A DNA stretch of 64,000 bases from Actinospineispora spinosispora DSM 44797 (GCF_000429025.1 NZ_AUBB01000010.1:1-64000), one strand, 5' to 3'; counted from the first letter of the stretch, positions 9,220 to 17,850 are shown. The notes: a model not told the origin generated them from the letters alone. Program-made: numbers and translations.

Positions 9220-9938
9220 TGCCCGAGTACCTCGTACCGCTCCTCGCTCCGCTCGTGGCGCTGGTCGTGGTGGGTCAGCGAGGCCTGTGGCGGGTGTCGC
9301 GCACCGTCGTGACGATCGCCCATGAAGGCGGCCACGCCCTGGTCGCGGTGCTCACCGGACGTCGGCTGACCGGCATCCGGTTGCACTCGGACACCTCGGG
9401 TGTAACCGTGTCGGTGGGGCGCCCCACCGGGCCGGGCATGGTGGCCACAGCGCTCGCCGGCTATCTCGCGCCGTCGCTGGCAGGGTTGCTGGCCGCCGGA
9501 GTGATCACCCTCGGTGGCGCTGAGCCGCTGCTCTGGGCCGCGATCGTCGTGCTGCTGGCCACCCTGCTCTACATCCGGAACTTCTACGGCGGATTCGCGG
9601 TGCTGGTCACCGGCGCCGCCGTCGGGCTCGTCGCCTGGTACGGGTCGCCCGGTCTGCAGGTGGCGTTCGCCTCGGCGGCGGCGTGGTTCCTGCTGTTCGG
9701 CGGCCTACGAGCGGTCCGCGAGCTGGGGAGGGCGCGCGGCCGTCAGGTCCGTCGCGGCGCCTACCGCCCCGACTCGGACGCCGACCAGCTCGCGCGACTC
9801 ACCCGGCTACCCCCGTGGTTCTGGGTCGCGCTGTTCACCCTCGTCGCCGTGGGGGCGCTCGTGGTGGGCGCCTACTGGATGCTCGCCGACCCGCTCACCG
9901 CTCTCGCGGAAGGGTCGAGGGCAGGCCGAACGCGCTGA
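9219..9938 (+). CDS. M50B-like membrane metallopeptidase family protein
   Basis: A 239-aa protein with several membrane helices. HEGGH at residues 35-39 in the first transmembrane region matches the zinc-binding HExxH of M50 site-2-type proteases. The second M50 motif (NxxPxxxxDG) was not found, so it belongs to the shorter M50B group, whose proteolytic activity is not well established. GTG 9219 overlaps the amidotransferase stop. The 3' end overlaps the convergent sigma-factor gene by 44 bp. Confidence 0.8.
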   Translation: MPEYLVPLLAPLVALVVVGQRGLWRVSRTVVTIAHEGGHALVAVLTGRRLTGIRLHSDTSGVTVSVGRPTGPGMVATALAGYLAPSLAGLLAAGVITLGGAEPLLWAAIVVLLATLLYIRNFYGGFAVLVTGAAVGLVAWYGSPGLQVAFASAAAWFLLFGGLRAVRELGRARGRQVRRGAYRPDSDADQLARLTRLPPWFWVALFTLVAVGALVVGAYWMLADPLTALAEGSRAGRTR

Positions 9939-10884
9939 ACAGCGTGGTGTCGAAGTAGCAGGCCACGTGCGACACACCGGCCTCGGTCAGCGTCAGCTGC
10001 TGGAGCTGGAACGCGTGGTGCTCCCCGTCCTCCCCACGCATGTAGACCGCGAGTACCGGCTGACCGTTCGCCGACGACGGCAGGAAACGCATGTCGTCGG
10101 CGGTTTTGGCCGGGCACTGGTCGCCGATGAGGACGCCGATGTCGGTGCGGCCGAGGTACCAACCGGTGAACGGCGGCATCTCCCACACCGCGTCCTCGGT
10201 GAGCAACGCGACGATGCGCGGCACGTCGTAGTGCTCGAACGCGTCCAGGTAGTCGGCCAGCAGCCGCGTGGCGCGCTCGTCGCCGTCCGGGAGATCAGGA
10301 TGCGTACTCGTGCGCTGCTTGGCGAGCTGGGCCCGTGCCCGCTGCAGCGTGCTGTTCACCGCGGCGACCGTGATGTCGAGGGCCGCGGCGACCTCGCTCG
10401 CCCGCCAGGCGAGCACGTCGCGCAGGATCACCACGGCACGTTGCTGCGCGGTGAGATGGTGCAGGGCGGCGACGAAGGCCAGCCGGACGCTGTCCCTGGT
10501 GATCGCGGCCTCGGCCGGGTCGGGATCGGCGTTGCCCCAGACCATCGAGTCCGGCAGTGGCTCCAGCCAGGGCAGCTCAGGGCGCTCGATCAGCCCGTTG
10601 TTCGGGTCGGAGTTCGGCTGCCCGAGCCCGGTCGGCAACGGACGGCGCTGGTTCTGCTGTAGCGCGGTCAGGCACACGTTCGTGGCGATCCGGTAGATCC
10701 AGGTGCGCAACGACGACCGGTTCTCGAAGCCGTGGTAGGCGCGCCAGGCCCGGATGTAGGTCTCCTGCACCAGATCCTCGGCCTCGTGCACCGAGCCGAG
10801 CATGCGGTAGCAGTGCACCGTGAGCTCGCGGCGAAGCGGCTCCACCAGCGTCTGGAACTCTTGGTCGACCACAACTGTGCTCAC
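9895..10884 (-). CDS. ECF sigma factor with SnoaL-like C-terminal domain
   Basis: A 329-aa sigma-70 family protein. Region 2 (HEAEDLVQETYIRAWRAYHGFENRSS) spans about residues 30-60 and region 4 (LTAQQRAVVILRDVLAWRASEVAAAL) about 145-180. The last 120 residues form an NTF2/SnoaL-like domain of the kind fused to SigG/SigJ-type sigma factors, where it is thought to replace an anti-sigma protein. GTG 10884 starts VSTVVVDQEF, the usual family N terminus; upstream codons in the longer frame look non-coding. It is divergent from the VOC gene across about 100 bp and may control it. Confidence 0.88.
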   Translation of the reverse strand: MSTVVVDQEFQTLVEPLRRELTVHCYRMLGSVHEAEDLVQETYIRAWRAYHGFENRSSLRTWIYRIATNVCLTALQQNQRRPLPTGLGQPNSDPNNGLIERPELPWLEPLPDSMVWGNADPDPAEAAITRDSVRLAFVAALHHLTAQQRAVVILRDVLAWRASEVAAALDITVAAVNSTLQRARAQLAKQRTSTHPDLPDGDERATRLLADYLDAFEHYDVPRIVALLTEDAVWEMPPFTGWYLGRTDIGVLIGDQCPAKTADDMRFLPSSANGQPVLAVYMRGEDGEHHAFQLQQLTLTEAGVSHVACYFDTTLFSAFGLPSTLPRER

Positions 10885-10987
10885 GGCGGGAAATGTAGCG
10901 GAGCACCCCGACAAGTTTCGAGGGCTTTGACGGTCTATCTCCGTGGAGGCGGCTTGTGGCCGCACGAACCACCCGAGAGGACCAGTC

Positions 10988-11404
10988 ATGGAACGCATGA
11001 TCTTCGTGAATCTGCCGGTCGCCGACCTGGACGCGGCGAATACCTTCTACACCGGTCTCGGTTTCAGTATTAACGAGAGTTTCTCTGACAACAGCACCAC
11101 CTGTATCAAGGTGTCCGAACAGATATTCGTGATGCTGTTGGTGCGGGGGCGATTCGCTGACTTCATCAACGGTGAGATCGCGGCGCCCGACACGACCGAG
11201 ACGTTGCTCGCCCTGTCCGCGCAGAGCCGCGAGGAGGTCGACCGCTTGGTGGCGGCCGCACTGGCGAACGGGGGTAAGCCGTGGAAGCCGGCGATGGACG
11301 AGGGACCCATGTACGGGCACAGCTTCGCCGACCCCGACGGACACGTCTGGGAGGTCATGTACATGGACATGTCTGCGATGGAGGGGCCCGACAGCCAGAA
11401 CTGA
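10988..11404 (+). CDS. VOC family (glyoxalase/bleomycin-resistance-like) protein
   Basis: A 138-aa protein with one pair of the beta-alpha-beta-beta-beta modules of the vicinal oxygen chelate fold: it begins MIFVNLPVADLDAANTFYTGLGF and ends GHSFADPDGHVWEVMYMD, where the Glu is the usual metal ligand. Members act as dioxygenases, isomerases or antibiotic-binding proteins; the substrate cannot be told. ATG 10988 has GAGAGGA upstream. Divergence from a SnoaL-tailed sigma factor is a common arrangement in actinomycetes and suggests control by it. Confidence 0.85.
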   Translation: MERMIFVNLPVADLDAANTFYTGLGFSINESFSDNSTTCIKVSEQIFVMLLVRGRFADFINGEIAAPDTTETLLALSAQSREEVDRLVAAALANGGKPWKPAMDEGPMYGHSFADPDGHVWEVMYMDMSAMEGPDSQN

Positions 11405-11423
11405 ACGGCTCGGGAGCGCGCAA

Positions 11424-11464
11424 TGGCCCGGCGTTCCCTCCCATGGGCTGGGAACGCCGGGCCA
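11424..11464 (+). terminator. hairpin after the VOC gene
   Basis: A perfect 15-bp inverted repeat (11424-11438 with 11450-11464) with an 11-base loop starts 20 bp after the VOC stop. There is no T run, as is usual for actinobacterial I-shaped terminators. Confidence 0.7.
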
Positions 11465-11784
11465 ACGCGGCTGACCACACGGTTCCGGAACGCTCTGCTT
11501 GCAGCTCCGGCCGCGCTATCGATCAGACGATCTTGGGTGGAACAACTACCGGTATAAGCGCCTCGGAGCGTGAAAGGCCAACGCTCCCACCTGCGTGAAC
11601 GTTGATCGATATGCCCCTCGACTGATGTGAATACTACTCCCGAACCGGCGCCGGAAAAGACATTCGTGCGTAACACCACGTCTTATTCGGTTGAATGGCC
11701 GTGTCGCTTCGGTGAACGGCCGGTACGTTCCGGAGCACTACCGGCTGCGGTCCGCCTACCCGTTCGACCGAGCGACAAACCATC
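11465..11784. other. intergenic stretch without recognisable gene
   Basis: About 320 bp between two terminators, visibly less GC-rich than the surrounding genes. Short frames exist, but none has a plausible start, codon use or protein-like sequence, and I saw no long repeat. It may hold an untranslated RNA or decayed DNA; nothing specific is supported. Confidence 0.5.
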
Positions 11785-11842
11785 AAAAAACGACGGCCGG
11801 GCCGAGGAAGACACGGATTGCGTCTCCTCGGCCCGACCGTCG
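11785..11842 (-). terminator. rho-independent terminator of glnA1
   Basis: An 18-bp stem with one mismatch (11791-11808 with 11825-11842) is followed, in the minus direction, by six T (A run 11785-11790 on the plus strand). It lies 36 bp beyond the glnA1 stop. Confidence 0.9.
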
Positions 11843-11877
11843 TCGTGCAGGTCAGGCCCGGTATCCGAGCAGATCGA

Positions 11878-13302
11878 TCAGACGTCGTAGTACAGGGCGA
11901 ACTCGTAGGGGTGCGGACGCAGGCGGAGCGGGTCGATCTCGGCGGAACGCTTGAGGTCGATCCAGGTCTCGATCAGGTCCGGCGTGAACACGCCACCCTC
12001 GAGCAGGTAGTCGTGGTCCTCCTCGAGCCGGTTGATGACCGCCTCCAGGCTGCCGGGCACCTGCGGGATGTCCTTGGCCTCCTCGGGCGGCAGCTCGTAG
12101 AGGTCCTTGTCGACCGGAGCCGGCGGCTCGATCTTGTTCTTGATGCCGTCCAGCCCGGCCATCATCATCGCCGAGAACGCTAGGTAGGGGTTACCCGACG
12201 AGTCGGGGCAACGGAACTCGAGGCGCTTGGCCTTCGGGTTGTTGCCGGACAGCGGGATCCGGATGCAGGCGGAACGGTTGCGGGCCGAGTAGACCAGGTT
12301 GACCGGAGCCTCGAAGCCGGGGACCAGGCGGTGGTAGGAGTTCACCGTCGGGTTCGTGAAGGCCAGCAGGCTCGGCGCGTGGTGCAGCAGGCCGCCGATG
12401 TAGTGCCGTGCCATGTCGGACAGCCCGCCGTAGCCGGACTCGTCGTGGAACAGCGGCTGGCCGTCCTTCCACAGCGACTGGTGGGCGTGCATGCCCGAGC
12501 CGTTGTCGCCGAACAGCGGCTTCGGCATGAAGGTGACGGTCTTGCCGGCTTCCCACGCGGTGTTCTTGATCAGGTACTTGAACAGCATCACGTCGTCGGC
12601 GGAGTGCAGCAGCGTGTTGAACTTGTAGTTGATCTCGGCCTGACCGGCGGTGCCCACCTCGTGGTGGCCGCGCTCGACGGTGAAGCCCGACTTGATCATG
12701 TTGCTGACCATGTCGTCCCGGAGGTCGGCGTAGTGGTCGACCGGGGGAACCGGGAAGTAGCCGCCCTTGTAGTTGACCTTGTAGCCGAGGTTGCCGCCGG
12801 CCTCGTCGCGGCCGGTGTTCCACCAGCCCTCGACGGAGTCGATGTGGTGGTACTGCTGGTGCGGGTCCGACCCGAACTTGACCGAGTCGAAGATGTAGAA
12901 CTCGGCCTCGGCACCGAAGTAGCAGGTGTCGGCCACACCGGACGCGGCCAGGTACTCCTCGGCTTTGCGTGCGACGTTGCGCGGGTCACGGCTGTAGCGC
13001 TCGCCGGTGATCGGGTCGTGCACGAAGAAGTTCATGTTGAGCGTCTTGTGCTTGCGGAACGGGTCGATACGGGCGGTCGCCGGGTCGGCGAACAGCGCCA
13101 TGTCGGACTCGTTGATGGCCTGGAAGCCGCGCACGGAAGAGCCGTCGAAGGCCACACCGTCGTCCAGGAAGTCCTGGTCTACGGCCGAAGCGGGGACGGT
13201 CAGGTGCTGCATCACGCCGGGCAGGTCGCAGAACCTGATGTCGACGTATTCCACCTCCTCATCGGAGATGTATCGCAGAACCTCGTCGGAGTTGCTGAAC
13301 AC
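11878..13302 (-). CDS. glnA: type I glutamine synthetase GlnA1
   Basis: A 474-aa GSI-beta subunit of the dodecameric enzyme that makes glutamine from glutamate, ammonia and ATP. FDGSS is present near the N terminus, the ATP signature is [16 protein letters not shown], and DKDLYEL near the C terminus carries Tyr402, the residue adenylylated by GlnE (encoded at 4318-7344). GTG 13302 ([12 protein letters not shown]) gives the family length and follows a GAGGGAG sequence; the longer open frame upstream is not protein-like. A four-half-site GlnR operator lies about 110-145 bp upstream. Confidence 0.96.
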   Translation of the reverse strand: MFSNSDEVLRYISDEEVEYVDIRFCDLPGVMQHLTVPASAVDQDFLDDGVAFDGSSVRGFQAINESDMALFADPATARIDPFRKHKTLNMNFFVHDPITGERYSRDPRNVARKAEEYLAASGVADTCYFGAEAEFYIFDSVKFGSDPHQQYHHIDSVEGWWNTGRDEAGGNLGYKVNYKGGYFPVPPVDHYADLRDDMVSNMIKSGFTVERGHHEVGTAGQAEINYKFNTLLHSADDVMLFKYLIKNTAWEAGKTVTFMPKPLFGDNGSGMHAHQSLWKDGQPLFHDESGYGGLSDMARHYIGGLLHHAPSLLAFTNPTVNSYHRLVPGFEAPVNLVYSARNRSACIRIPLSGNNPKAKRLEFRCPDSSGNPYLAFSAMMMAGLDGIKNKIEPPAPVDKDLYELPPEEAKDIPQVPGSLEAVINRLEEDHDYLLEGGVFTPDLIETWIDLKRSAEIDPLRLRPHPYEFALYYDV

Positions 13303-13409
13303 TCTCGCTGGCTCCCTCGTAGCTCGTTTTTCGTGTGGGGCCGGGAACTGCTCAGGACCCACATGGTCGGTCCGTCCGGACCGAGTTGACCGAAACGTAT
13401 GTCGGTCGT

Positions 13410-13447
13410 GTTGCCCGCCCGTCACTCAAAGGTTTCACGCATGTTAA
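13410..13447 (-). promoter_or_regulatory. GlnR operator upstream of glnA1
   Basis: Read on the minus strand the site is TTAAC-N6-GAAAC-N6-GTGAC-N6-GCAAC with every spacer exactly six bases. This is the two-site GlnR box (gTnAc-N6-GaAAc, twice) found before glnA in actinomycetes, with one mismatch in the first and last half-sites. It lies 108-145 bp before the glnA1 start. Nitrogen-dependent control of glnA1 by GlnR is inferred from the known regulon. Confidence 0.75.
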
Positions 13448-13502
13448 CGGGCCGATCGGCTCGGTCACACTACCGTTCGGGCCGCCGCATAGGCTGTCGG
13501 TT

Positions 13503-13967
13503 GTGACCAGATGGACCGGATCGTGGCTGCCCGGATCGCCCGGCCAGGAGGGCGCCGGCGGTACGCACCCGGCCCAGGACTACCCGGGACAGCGGCTGGA
13601 GCTGCCCGAGGAAGGTCCTGACTCGGTGGCCGGGTTCGGTCGCCGCACGCTGGGCTTCGTGGTGGACATCCTGCTCAGTGGCGGGCTTGCCGCACTGTTC
13701 ACCCTGCCCGAACCGCCGGGCAACTGGAGCCTTCTGGTCTGGGCTCTGCTCACGGTCGTCCCCACGGCCGCGTTCGGTGTCACGCCCGGCATGGCGTTGC
13801 TCGGCATGCGGGTGGCCCGGCTGGGCGACGCCACGTTCGTCGGCGTTCCCCGGGCGCTCCTGCGCACCGCGCTGCTGTTCTTCGTCCTGCCCGCGTTGAT
13901 CACGAACGCGGACGGCAGAGGCCTCCACGACCGCGCAACGGCAACGGTCGTCATCCGCACCCGCTGA
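13503..13967 (+). CDS. RDD family membrane protein
   Basis: A 154-aa protein with a polar N-terminal 40 residues and an RDD domain. GFGRRTLGFVVDILLSG opens the first helix with the family Arg and Asp, followed by TPGMALLGMRV and the C-terminal GLHDRATATVVI. Three membrane segments are likely. RDD proteins are of mostly unknown, possibly ion-transport, function. The same type of gene lies beside glnA1 in M. tuberculosis. It is divergent from glnA1 and convergent with the DUF4191 gene, the shared hairpin 13993-14043 lying between them. Confidence 0.88.
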   Translation: MTRWTGSWLPGSPGQEGAGGTHPAQDYPGQRLELPEEGPDSVAGFGRRTLGFVVDILLSGGLAALFTLPEPPGNWSLLVWALLTVVPTAAFGVTPGMALLGMRVARLGDATFVGVPRALLRTALLFFVLPALITNADGRGLHDRATATVVIRTR

Positions 13968-13992
13968 CCACCCGCCCCACACGCAAAAAACC

Positions 13993-14043
13993 GCACGAAT
14001 GTGGCTTTGGGGACGTTCAACGTCCCCAAAGCCACATTCGTGC
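13993..14043. repeat. perfect 25-bp-arm palindrome between convergent genes
   Basis: GCACGAATGTGGCTTTGG and the following bases to 14017 are repeated perfectly inverted in 14019-14043 around a single central C. An A run at 13985-13990 would act as the T tail for minus-strand transcripts, so it can serve as a bidirectional terminator for the RDD and DUF4191 genes. The length and perfection exceed what termination needs and suggest a dispersed genomic repeat. Confidence 0.85.
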
Positions 14044-14061
14044 CGTCGGAGAGTGGAACCG

Positions 14062-14805
14062 TCAGCGGCGCTTGACCGTGCGTTGGACGCTGCGCATCTT
14101 GGCTCCCTGGGGGAGGGGGCCCTTCGGCATCGCCGCGGCTCGGGAGCCCAGGGCGTTGAGCCTGCCCTCCAGGATGTCCATCTGCTTGGGTGTGATGTTG
14201 CGGGGCAGCTTGGTCATGTGTGCCTGCAGCTTGCGCAGCGGCACCTGGCCTTCCTCGTTGCCCACGATGATGTCGTAGATCGGGATCTTGCCGCTCAACC
14301 GCGCGGTGCGCTTCTTCTCCTGGGCGAGCAGCGCGCGCACCCGGTGCGGTGCACCCTCCGCGACGAGGATGACACCGGGGCGGCCGATCACCCGGTGGAC
14401 CGCGTCCAGGTGGGTGGTGCCGGCGACGCCCTGGGTGACTCGCCACTGGCCACGCATGTTGTCCAGTGCCCAGCCGGCGGCGCCGGGCTGCCCGTCCGCC
14501 TGTCCGTACACCGAACGCTGAACGCGGCGGCCGAAGATGGAGATCGCGGCGAGCAGTCCGAGCGCGATGCCGAGTGGGAGCAGCACCCACTGCAGCCCGA
14601 AGATCAGACCGATCCCGAACGCCACCGCCGCGCAGAGCAGAAGCGCCCCGACCATGATCGGGATGAGCTTCTTGTCCTGCTTACGCTGCAGGTTGAACGC
14701 TTGCCAGATTTGCTGGCGCCTCTGCTTGGACGCAGCTTTCCGCTCGCGCTTGGCTTCCGCGCGGGCGGCCTTGTCCGGCTTGGCTTTCGACGACTTGGCG
14801 GCCAT
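14062..14805 (-). CDS. DUF4191 membrane protein
   Basis: A 247-aa protein: a Lys/Ala/Arg-rich N-terminal 45 residues, two membrane helices at about 50-95 (IPIMVGALLLCAAVAFGIG, then WVLLPLGIALGLLAAISIF), and a soluble C-terminal domain with WRVTQGVAGTTHLDAVHRVIGRPG. It matches the Rv2219 family, always next to lipA in mycobacteria. No activity is known. ATG 14805 gives the family length. It is downstream of lipA with a 26-bp gap, so probably co-transcribed. Confidence 0.9.
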   Translation of the reverse strand: MAAKSSKAKPDKAARAEAKRERKAASKQRRQQIWQAFNLQRKQDKKLIPIMVGALLLCAAVAFGIGLIFGLQWVLLPLGIALGLLAAISIFGRRVQRSVYGQADGQPGAAGWALDNMRGQWRVTQGVAGTTHLDAVHRVIGRPGVILVAEGAPHRVRALLAQEKKRTARLSGKIPIYDIIVGNEEGQVPLRKLQAHMTKLPRNITPKQMDILEGRLNALGSRAAAMPKGPLPQGAKMRSVQRTVKRR

Positions 14806-14831
14806 TACACCAGGATACGGCCGAGGGCTGA

Positions 14832-15848
14832 TCAGCGGGCGAGCAGGGAACCCGCTTCTTGCGCGGCGGGACCTTCGGCCGCCAGATGAGCGAGTGCTTC
14901 CGGTAGCTGCTCGCCCCGGTGACCGAGTGCCTGGGCGTAGAGACGGCCCGCGCGGTAGGAGGACCGGACCAGGGGACCGGCCATGACGCCGGTGAAGCCG
15001 ATGGCTTCGGCGTCGGAGGCGTGACTGACGAACTCCTCGGGCTTGACCCACCGTTCGACCGGGTGGTGGCGCTTGCTGGGTCGCAGGTACTGGGTGATCG
15101 TGATGATCTCGCAGCCGGCGTCGTGCAGGTCGCGCAGCGCGGAGGTGACCTCTTCGGGGGTCTCGCCCATGCCCAGGATCAAGTTGGACTTGGTCACGAG
15201 TCCCGCCGCGCGCGCCTTGGTGATGACCTCGAGCGAGCGGTTGTAGCGGAACGCCGGACGGATGCGCTTGAAGATGCGCGGCACCGTCTCCAGGTTGTGC
15301 GCGAGGACCTCGGGGCGGGAGCCGAACACCTCGGCCAGCTGGTCGTCGCGCGAGTTGAAGTCGGGGATGAGCAGCTCGACGCCGGTGCCGGGGTTGAGCT
15401 CGTGGATGAGGCGGACGGTCTCGGCGTAGAGCCAGGCGCCGCCGTCGGGCAGGTCGTCGCGCGCGACGCCGGTGATCGTGGAGTACCGCAGGCCCATGGT
15501 CTGCACGGACTCGGCGACCCGGCGCGGTTCGTCCCGGTCCAGCGGCTCGGGACGGCCGGTGTCGATCTGGCAGAAGTCGCAGCGCCGCGTGCACTGCTCG
15601 CCGCCGATGAGGAACGTGGCCTCGCGGTCTTCCCAGCATTCGTAGATGTTGGGACAGCCGGCCTCTTCACACACGGTGTGCAGGCCACCGCGCTTGACGA
15701 GCCCCTTGAGCTCGGTGAACTGCGGGCCCATCTTGGCCCTGGTCCGGATCCACGGCGGCTTCGACTCGATCGGAGTCTCGGCGTTGCGGACCTCGAGCCG
15801 CAGTAGTTTGCGACCCTCTGGCTGCACTCGATCTGGTGTCACCGTCAC
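14832..15848 (-). CDS. lipA: lipoyl synthase
   Basis: A 338-aa radical-SAM enzyme that inserts two sulfurs into protein-bound octanoyl groups. The auxiliary cluster cysteines are Cys60, Cys65 and Cys71 ([12 protein letters not shown]), and the radical-SAM CxxxCxxC cysteines are 86, 90 and 93 (CTRRCDFC). Its substrate is made by LipB (18279-19016), and the dlaT/sucB product downstream has two lipoyl domains. The start is GTG 15848. Unlike the mycobacterial order, a TetR gene, a hypothetical gene and a repeat block separate lipA from lipB. Confidence 0.97.
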   Translation of the reverse strand: MTVTPDRVQPEGRKLLRLEVRNAETPIESKPPWIRTRAKMGPQFTELKGLVKRGGLHTVCEEAGCPNIYECWEDREATFLIGGEQCTRRCDFCQIDTGRPEPLDRDEPRRVAESVQTMGLRYSTITGVARDDLPDGGAWLYAETVRLIHELNPGTGVELLIPDFNSRDDQLAEVFGSRPEVLAHNLETVPRIFKRIRPAFRYNRSLEVITKARAAGLVTKSNLILGMGETPEEVTSALRDLHDAGCEIITITQYLRPSKRHHPVERWVKPEEFVSHASDAEAIGFTGVMAGPLVRSSYRAGRLYAQALGHRGEQLPEALAHLAAEGPAAQEAGSLLAR

Positions 15849-15930
15849 GCGTCCACTCTACGCGTGAAGAGCCGGGCCCCCGCTTCGTGCGCGGAGTGGC
15901 CCGGCTCTCCCGACTGTCGAGTTCACCACG

Positions 15931-16374
15931 TCAGGCCTGCACCAGCTCCTGGTCGAGATTGGTGTGCCCGGCGCGGATCAGGTCGCGCAACGACCGGCCG
16001 ATGCGGACGGCTTCGTCGGACCGGTCGTCGACGCCGATCAGTCCGGCCGCCATGGCGAGCATGCGGAACTCGCGGTCCAGTGAGCCTGCGAGTGACGTCG
16101 ACTCGCTCTCCTTGGCGTCGAGCAGTGCGCGCAGCTCTTTCTGGTCGGCGGCGAGCTGTCGCCATGCCGCCGCGACCGGATCGGTCAGCGGCTCGCTGCC
16201 GGCGAACTCGATCGCGTTGTCCAGGCGCGCGGACAGGATGGTGGTCCACCGGTGCTGCAGCCTGACGAGCTGCTCGTCGCTGACGGGCAGCGAGCGGAGG
16301 GTGGCGGCGGGCTTGTGACGGGCCTGGTCGAGGACCGCGTTGAGCTCGGCGTAGGTGGTGTTCGCCTTGGTCAT
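15931..16374 (-). CDS. conserved hypothetical protein, 147 aa
   Basis: A mainly helical soluble protein from ATG 16374, with no Cys pairs, membrane helices or known motif. Helical segments such as AAWRQLAADQKELRALLDAK suggest a small helical bundle. It is divergent from the TetR gene, sharing the intergenic region that carries the palindromic operators at 16450-16480, so it is a likely target of that regulator. Function unknown. Confidence 0.7.
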   Translation of the reverse strand: MTKANTTYAELNAVLDQARHKPAATLRSLPVSDEQLVRLQHRWTTILSARLDNAIEFAGSEPLTDPVAAAWRQLAADQKELRALLDAKESESTSLAGSLDREFRMLAMAAGLIGVDDRSDEAVRIGRSLRDLIRAGHTNLDQELVQA

Positions 16375-16449
16375 GATTCGTACCCCCTGAGGTGTAGGGA
16401 CCCGGATCAGTCAGTGCCGGCGGCACGTTCCGTACCGGATGTTTTCAAC

Positions 16450-16480
16450 GTACCAGCGGTACGTACTGAGTGTACGTAAT
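16450..16480. promoter_or_regulatory. overlapping palindromic operators between TetR and divergent gene
   Basis: Two perfect 7-bp inverted repeats overlap: ACGTACC-AGC-GGTACGT (16450-16466) and TACGTAC-TGAGT-GTACGTA (16462-16480). They lie in the 232-bp gap between the divergent genes at 15931-16374 and 16607-17242, the expected place for a TetR-family autoregulatory operator. Binding by the encoded regulator is inferred. Confidence 0.6.
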
Positions 16481-16606
16481 ATGTTGGCCGTCACGCGTGC
16501 CCTCCGAACGGGAATAAAGCGGATGTGGCCCGAATCTGCGCAGGTCGGAGTGTTAACGGTGCGAGAAACCCCTGGTCAGTACCAGACCGGCGGTATGATC
16601 CACGCC

Positions 16607-17242
16607 ATGTCGACGACGGAGTCGGGGCGTACGCCGGTTCGGCGCTCCCGGCGCGAGGAGTACTCCGAGAGCACCCGGTCCGCCCTGGTGGGAAGCGCGA
16701 TCGAACTGTTCGCCGAGCACGGGTATGCCGATACCTCGCTGGACGCGATCGCCTCGGCCGCGCGGGTCACCAAGGGCGCGCTGTACCACCATTTCCCGGG
16801 CGGGAAGAAGGTGCTGTTCGGTGCCGCGTTCGACCAGGTCGAGCAGGACGTGCACGAGCGGTTGATCGCCGAGGTCGCCGCCGTGGGCGGCACCCCGTGG
16901 GACGCGGCGCGAGCCGCGCTGCGTGCCTTCCTCGACATCTGCCTGGAGCCGGTGTACCGGAGGGTCATCTGGCAGGAGGGTCCGCACGTCATGGGCTTCG
17001 GGGAGTGGTGGCAGCGCGAGGAACGCCACTCGCTGGGCCTGATCGCGGCCATGATGGAGAAGCTGATGGACGCTGGCCAGATCGAGCGCCTGCCCATCGA
17101 CCCGTTGGCCCGCACGATCTCCGGAGCACTGGTCGCCGCGGCGACCGCCATGGTGGTGGCACCCGATCCGCAGCGAGTCCGCAGCGAGTTCGAGCGGGTG
17201 ATCGCCCGCCTCCTGCAAGGCCTGCGCCCCCTGCCGGACTGA
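16607..17242 (+). CDS. TetR family transcriptional regulator
   Basis: A 211-aa regulator. The N-terminal helix-turn-helix is clear (LVGSAIELFAEHGYADTSLD, then AIASAARVTKGALYHHFPGG, residues about 27-70). The C-terminal ligand domain resembles the TetR_C group with VIWQEGPHVMGFGEWW. ATG 16607 is used because the codons before it look non-coding. The ligand is unknown. It is divergent from the 147-aa hypothetical gene and ends just before the repeat block at 17252. Confidence 0.9.
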   Translation: MSTTESGRTPVRRSRREEYSESTRSALVGSAIELFAEHGYADTSLDAIASAARVTKGALYHHFPGGKKVLFGAAFDQVEQDVHERLIAEVAAVGGTPWDAARAALRAFLDICLEPVYRRVIWQEGPHVMGFGEWWQREERHSLGLIAAMMEKLMDAGQIERLPIDPLARTISGALVAAATAMVVAPDPQRVRSEFERVIARLLQGLRPLPD

Positions 17243-17251
17243 GCGGCTCAT

Positions 17252-17452
17252 GCCTGGGCGGGGGCTGCAGAGCCGGCCCCGGCTTGGGTGGGCGGGGTGG
17301 CAGGGCCGCGCCCGGCTTGGATAGCTCGGGTGGCAGGGCCGCGCCCGGCCTGGGTAGCTCGGGTCACAGAGCCCCGTCCCCGGCCCGGGTGAGCGGGCCG
17401 CGGAGCCCCGTCCCCGGCCTGGGTAGCTCGGGTTGTGTGGCTCTAGTGCCCA
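17252..17452. repeat. left tandem ~34-bp units
   Basis: About six imperfect units, each opening with GCCTGGGT or GCTTGG, passing through AGCTCGGGT and ending CCCCGTCCCCG or GCCGCGCCCG. The last unit (from about 17417) pairs with 18101-18131 in the inverted right set. Confidence 0.75.
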
Positions 17453-17482
17453 GGCTTAACTGGGCTGTCCTTTTGGGCCTGT

Positions 17483-17613
17483 CCCGCGCGTCGGAAATTT
17501 CCGGCAGGGACCCCCCAAACCCTTCGGGCTCGGGGGGCCCGCAACCGGAAATTTGGGCGGCTGCGCCCTCGCTGACGCTTCGGGCTTCGCTGCCCTCGCT
17601 AGACGCGCGCTTG
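17483..17613. repeat. left 131-bp inverted-repeat arm
   Basis: Starts CCCGCGCGTCGGAAATTTCC and ends AGACGCGCGCTTG. By eye it differs from the reverse complement of 17929-18059 at about seven positions (about 95% identity). It contains a smaller hairpin in which CCCCCCAAACCC faces GGGCTCGGGGGG. Confidence 0.85.
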
Positions 17614-17660
17614 CTGCCGCGGCCTGAGAGCCGCCCCTTATGCACTACCCGCCTGCGGCG

Positions 17661-17685
17661 GAACCCCTTCGGGCGCCTTGCGGGG
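17661..17685 (-). repeat. diverged inverted copy of the CTCCGCGAG motif
   Basis: Read on the minus strand, CCCCGCAAGGCGCCCGAAGG followed by GGTTC resembles the motif at 17851-17878 and at 33496 and 56841. It lies opposite the 17851 copy across the centre of the block, extending the overall inverted symmetry inward. Confidence 0.45.
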
Positions 17686-17850
17686 CCCATTCCTGGATCG
17701 TGTGTCACCGCCCACCCGGCGCAAGGTGAGCTGGCCCAGCCACGATGCGCCTCCCACGACAAACACCTGCACGAGCCCCCGAGCCCACGAGTCCACGAGG
17801 CCACCTCACCCGGCACCGAGCATCGGTGGAGCACGGCCACTCATGGGTGG

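Noticed and set aside
11470..11784. Small ORFs in the AT-richer gap after the VOC gene
   Set aside because: Frames have no ribosome sites or protein-like composition.
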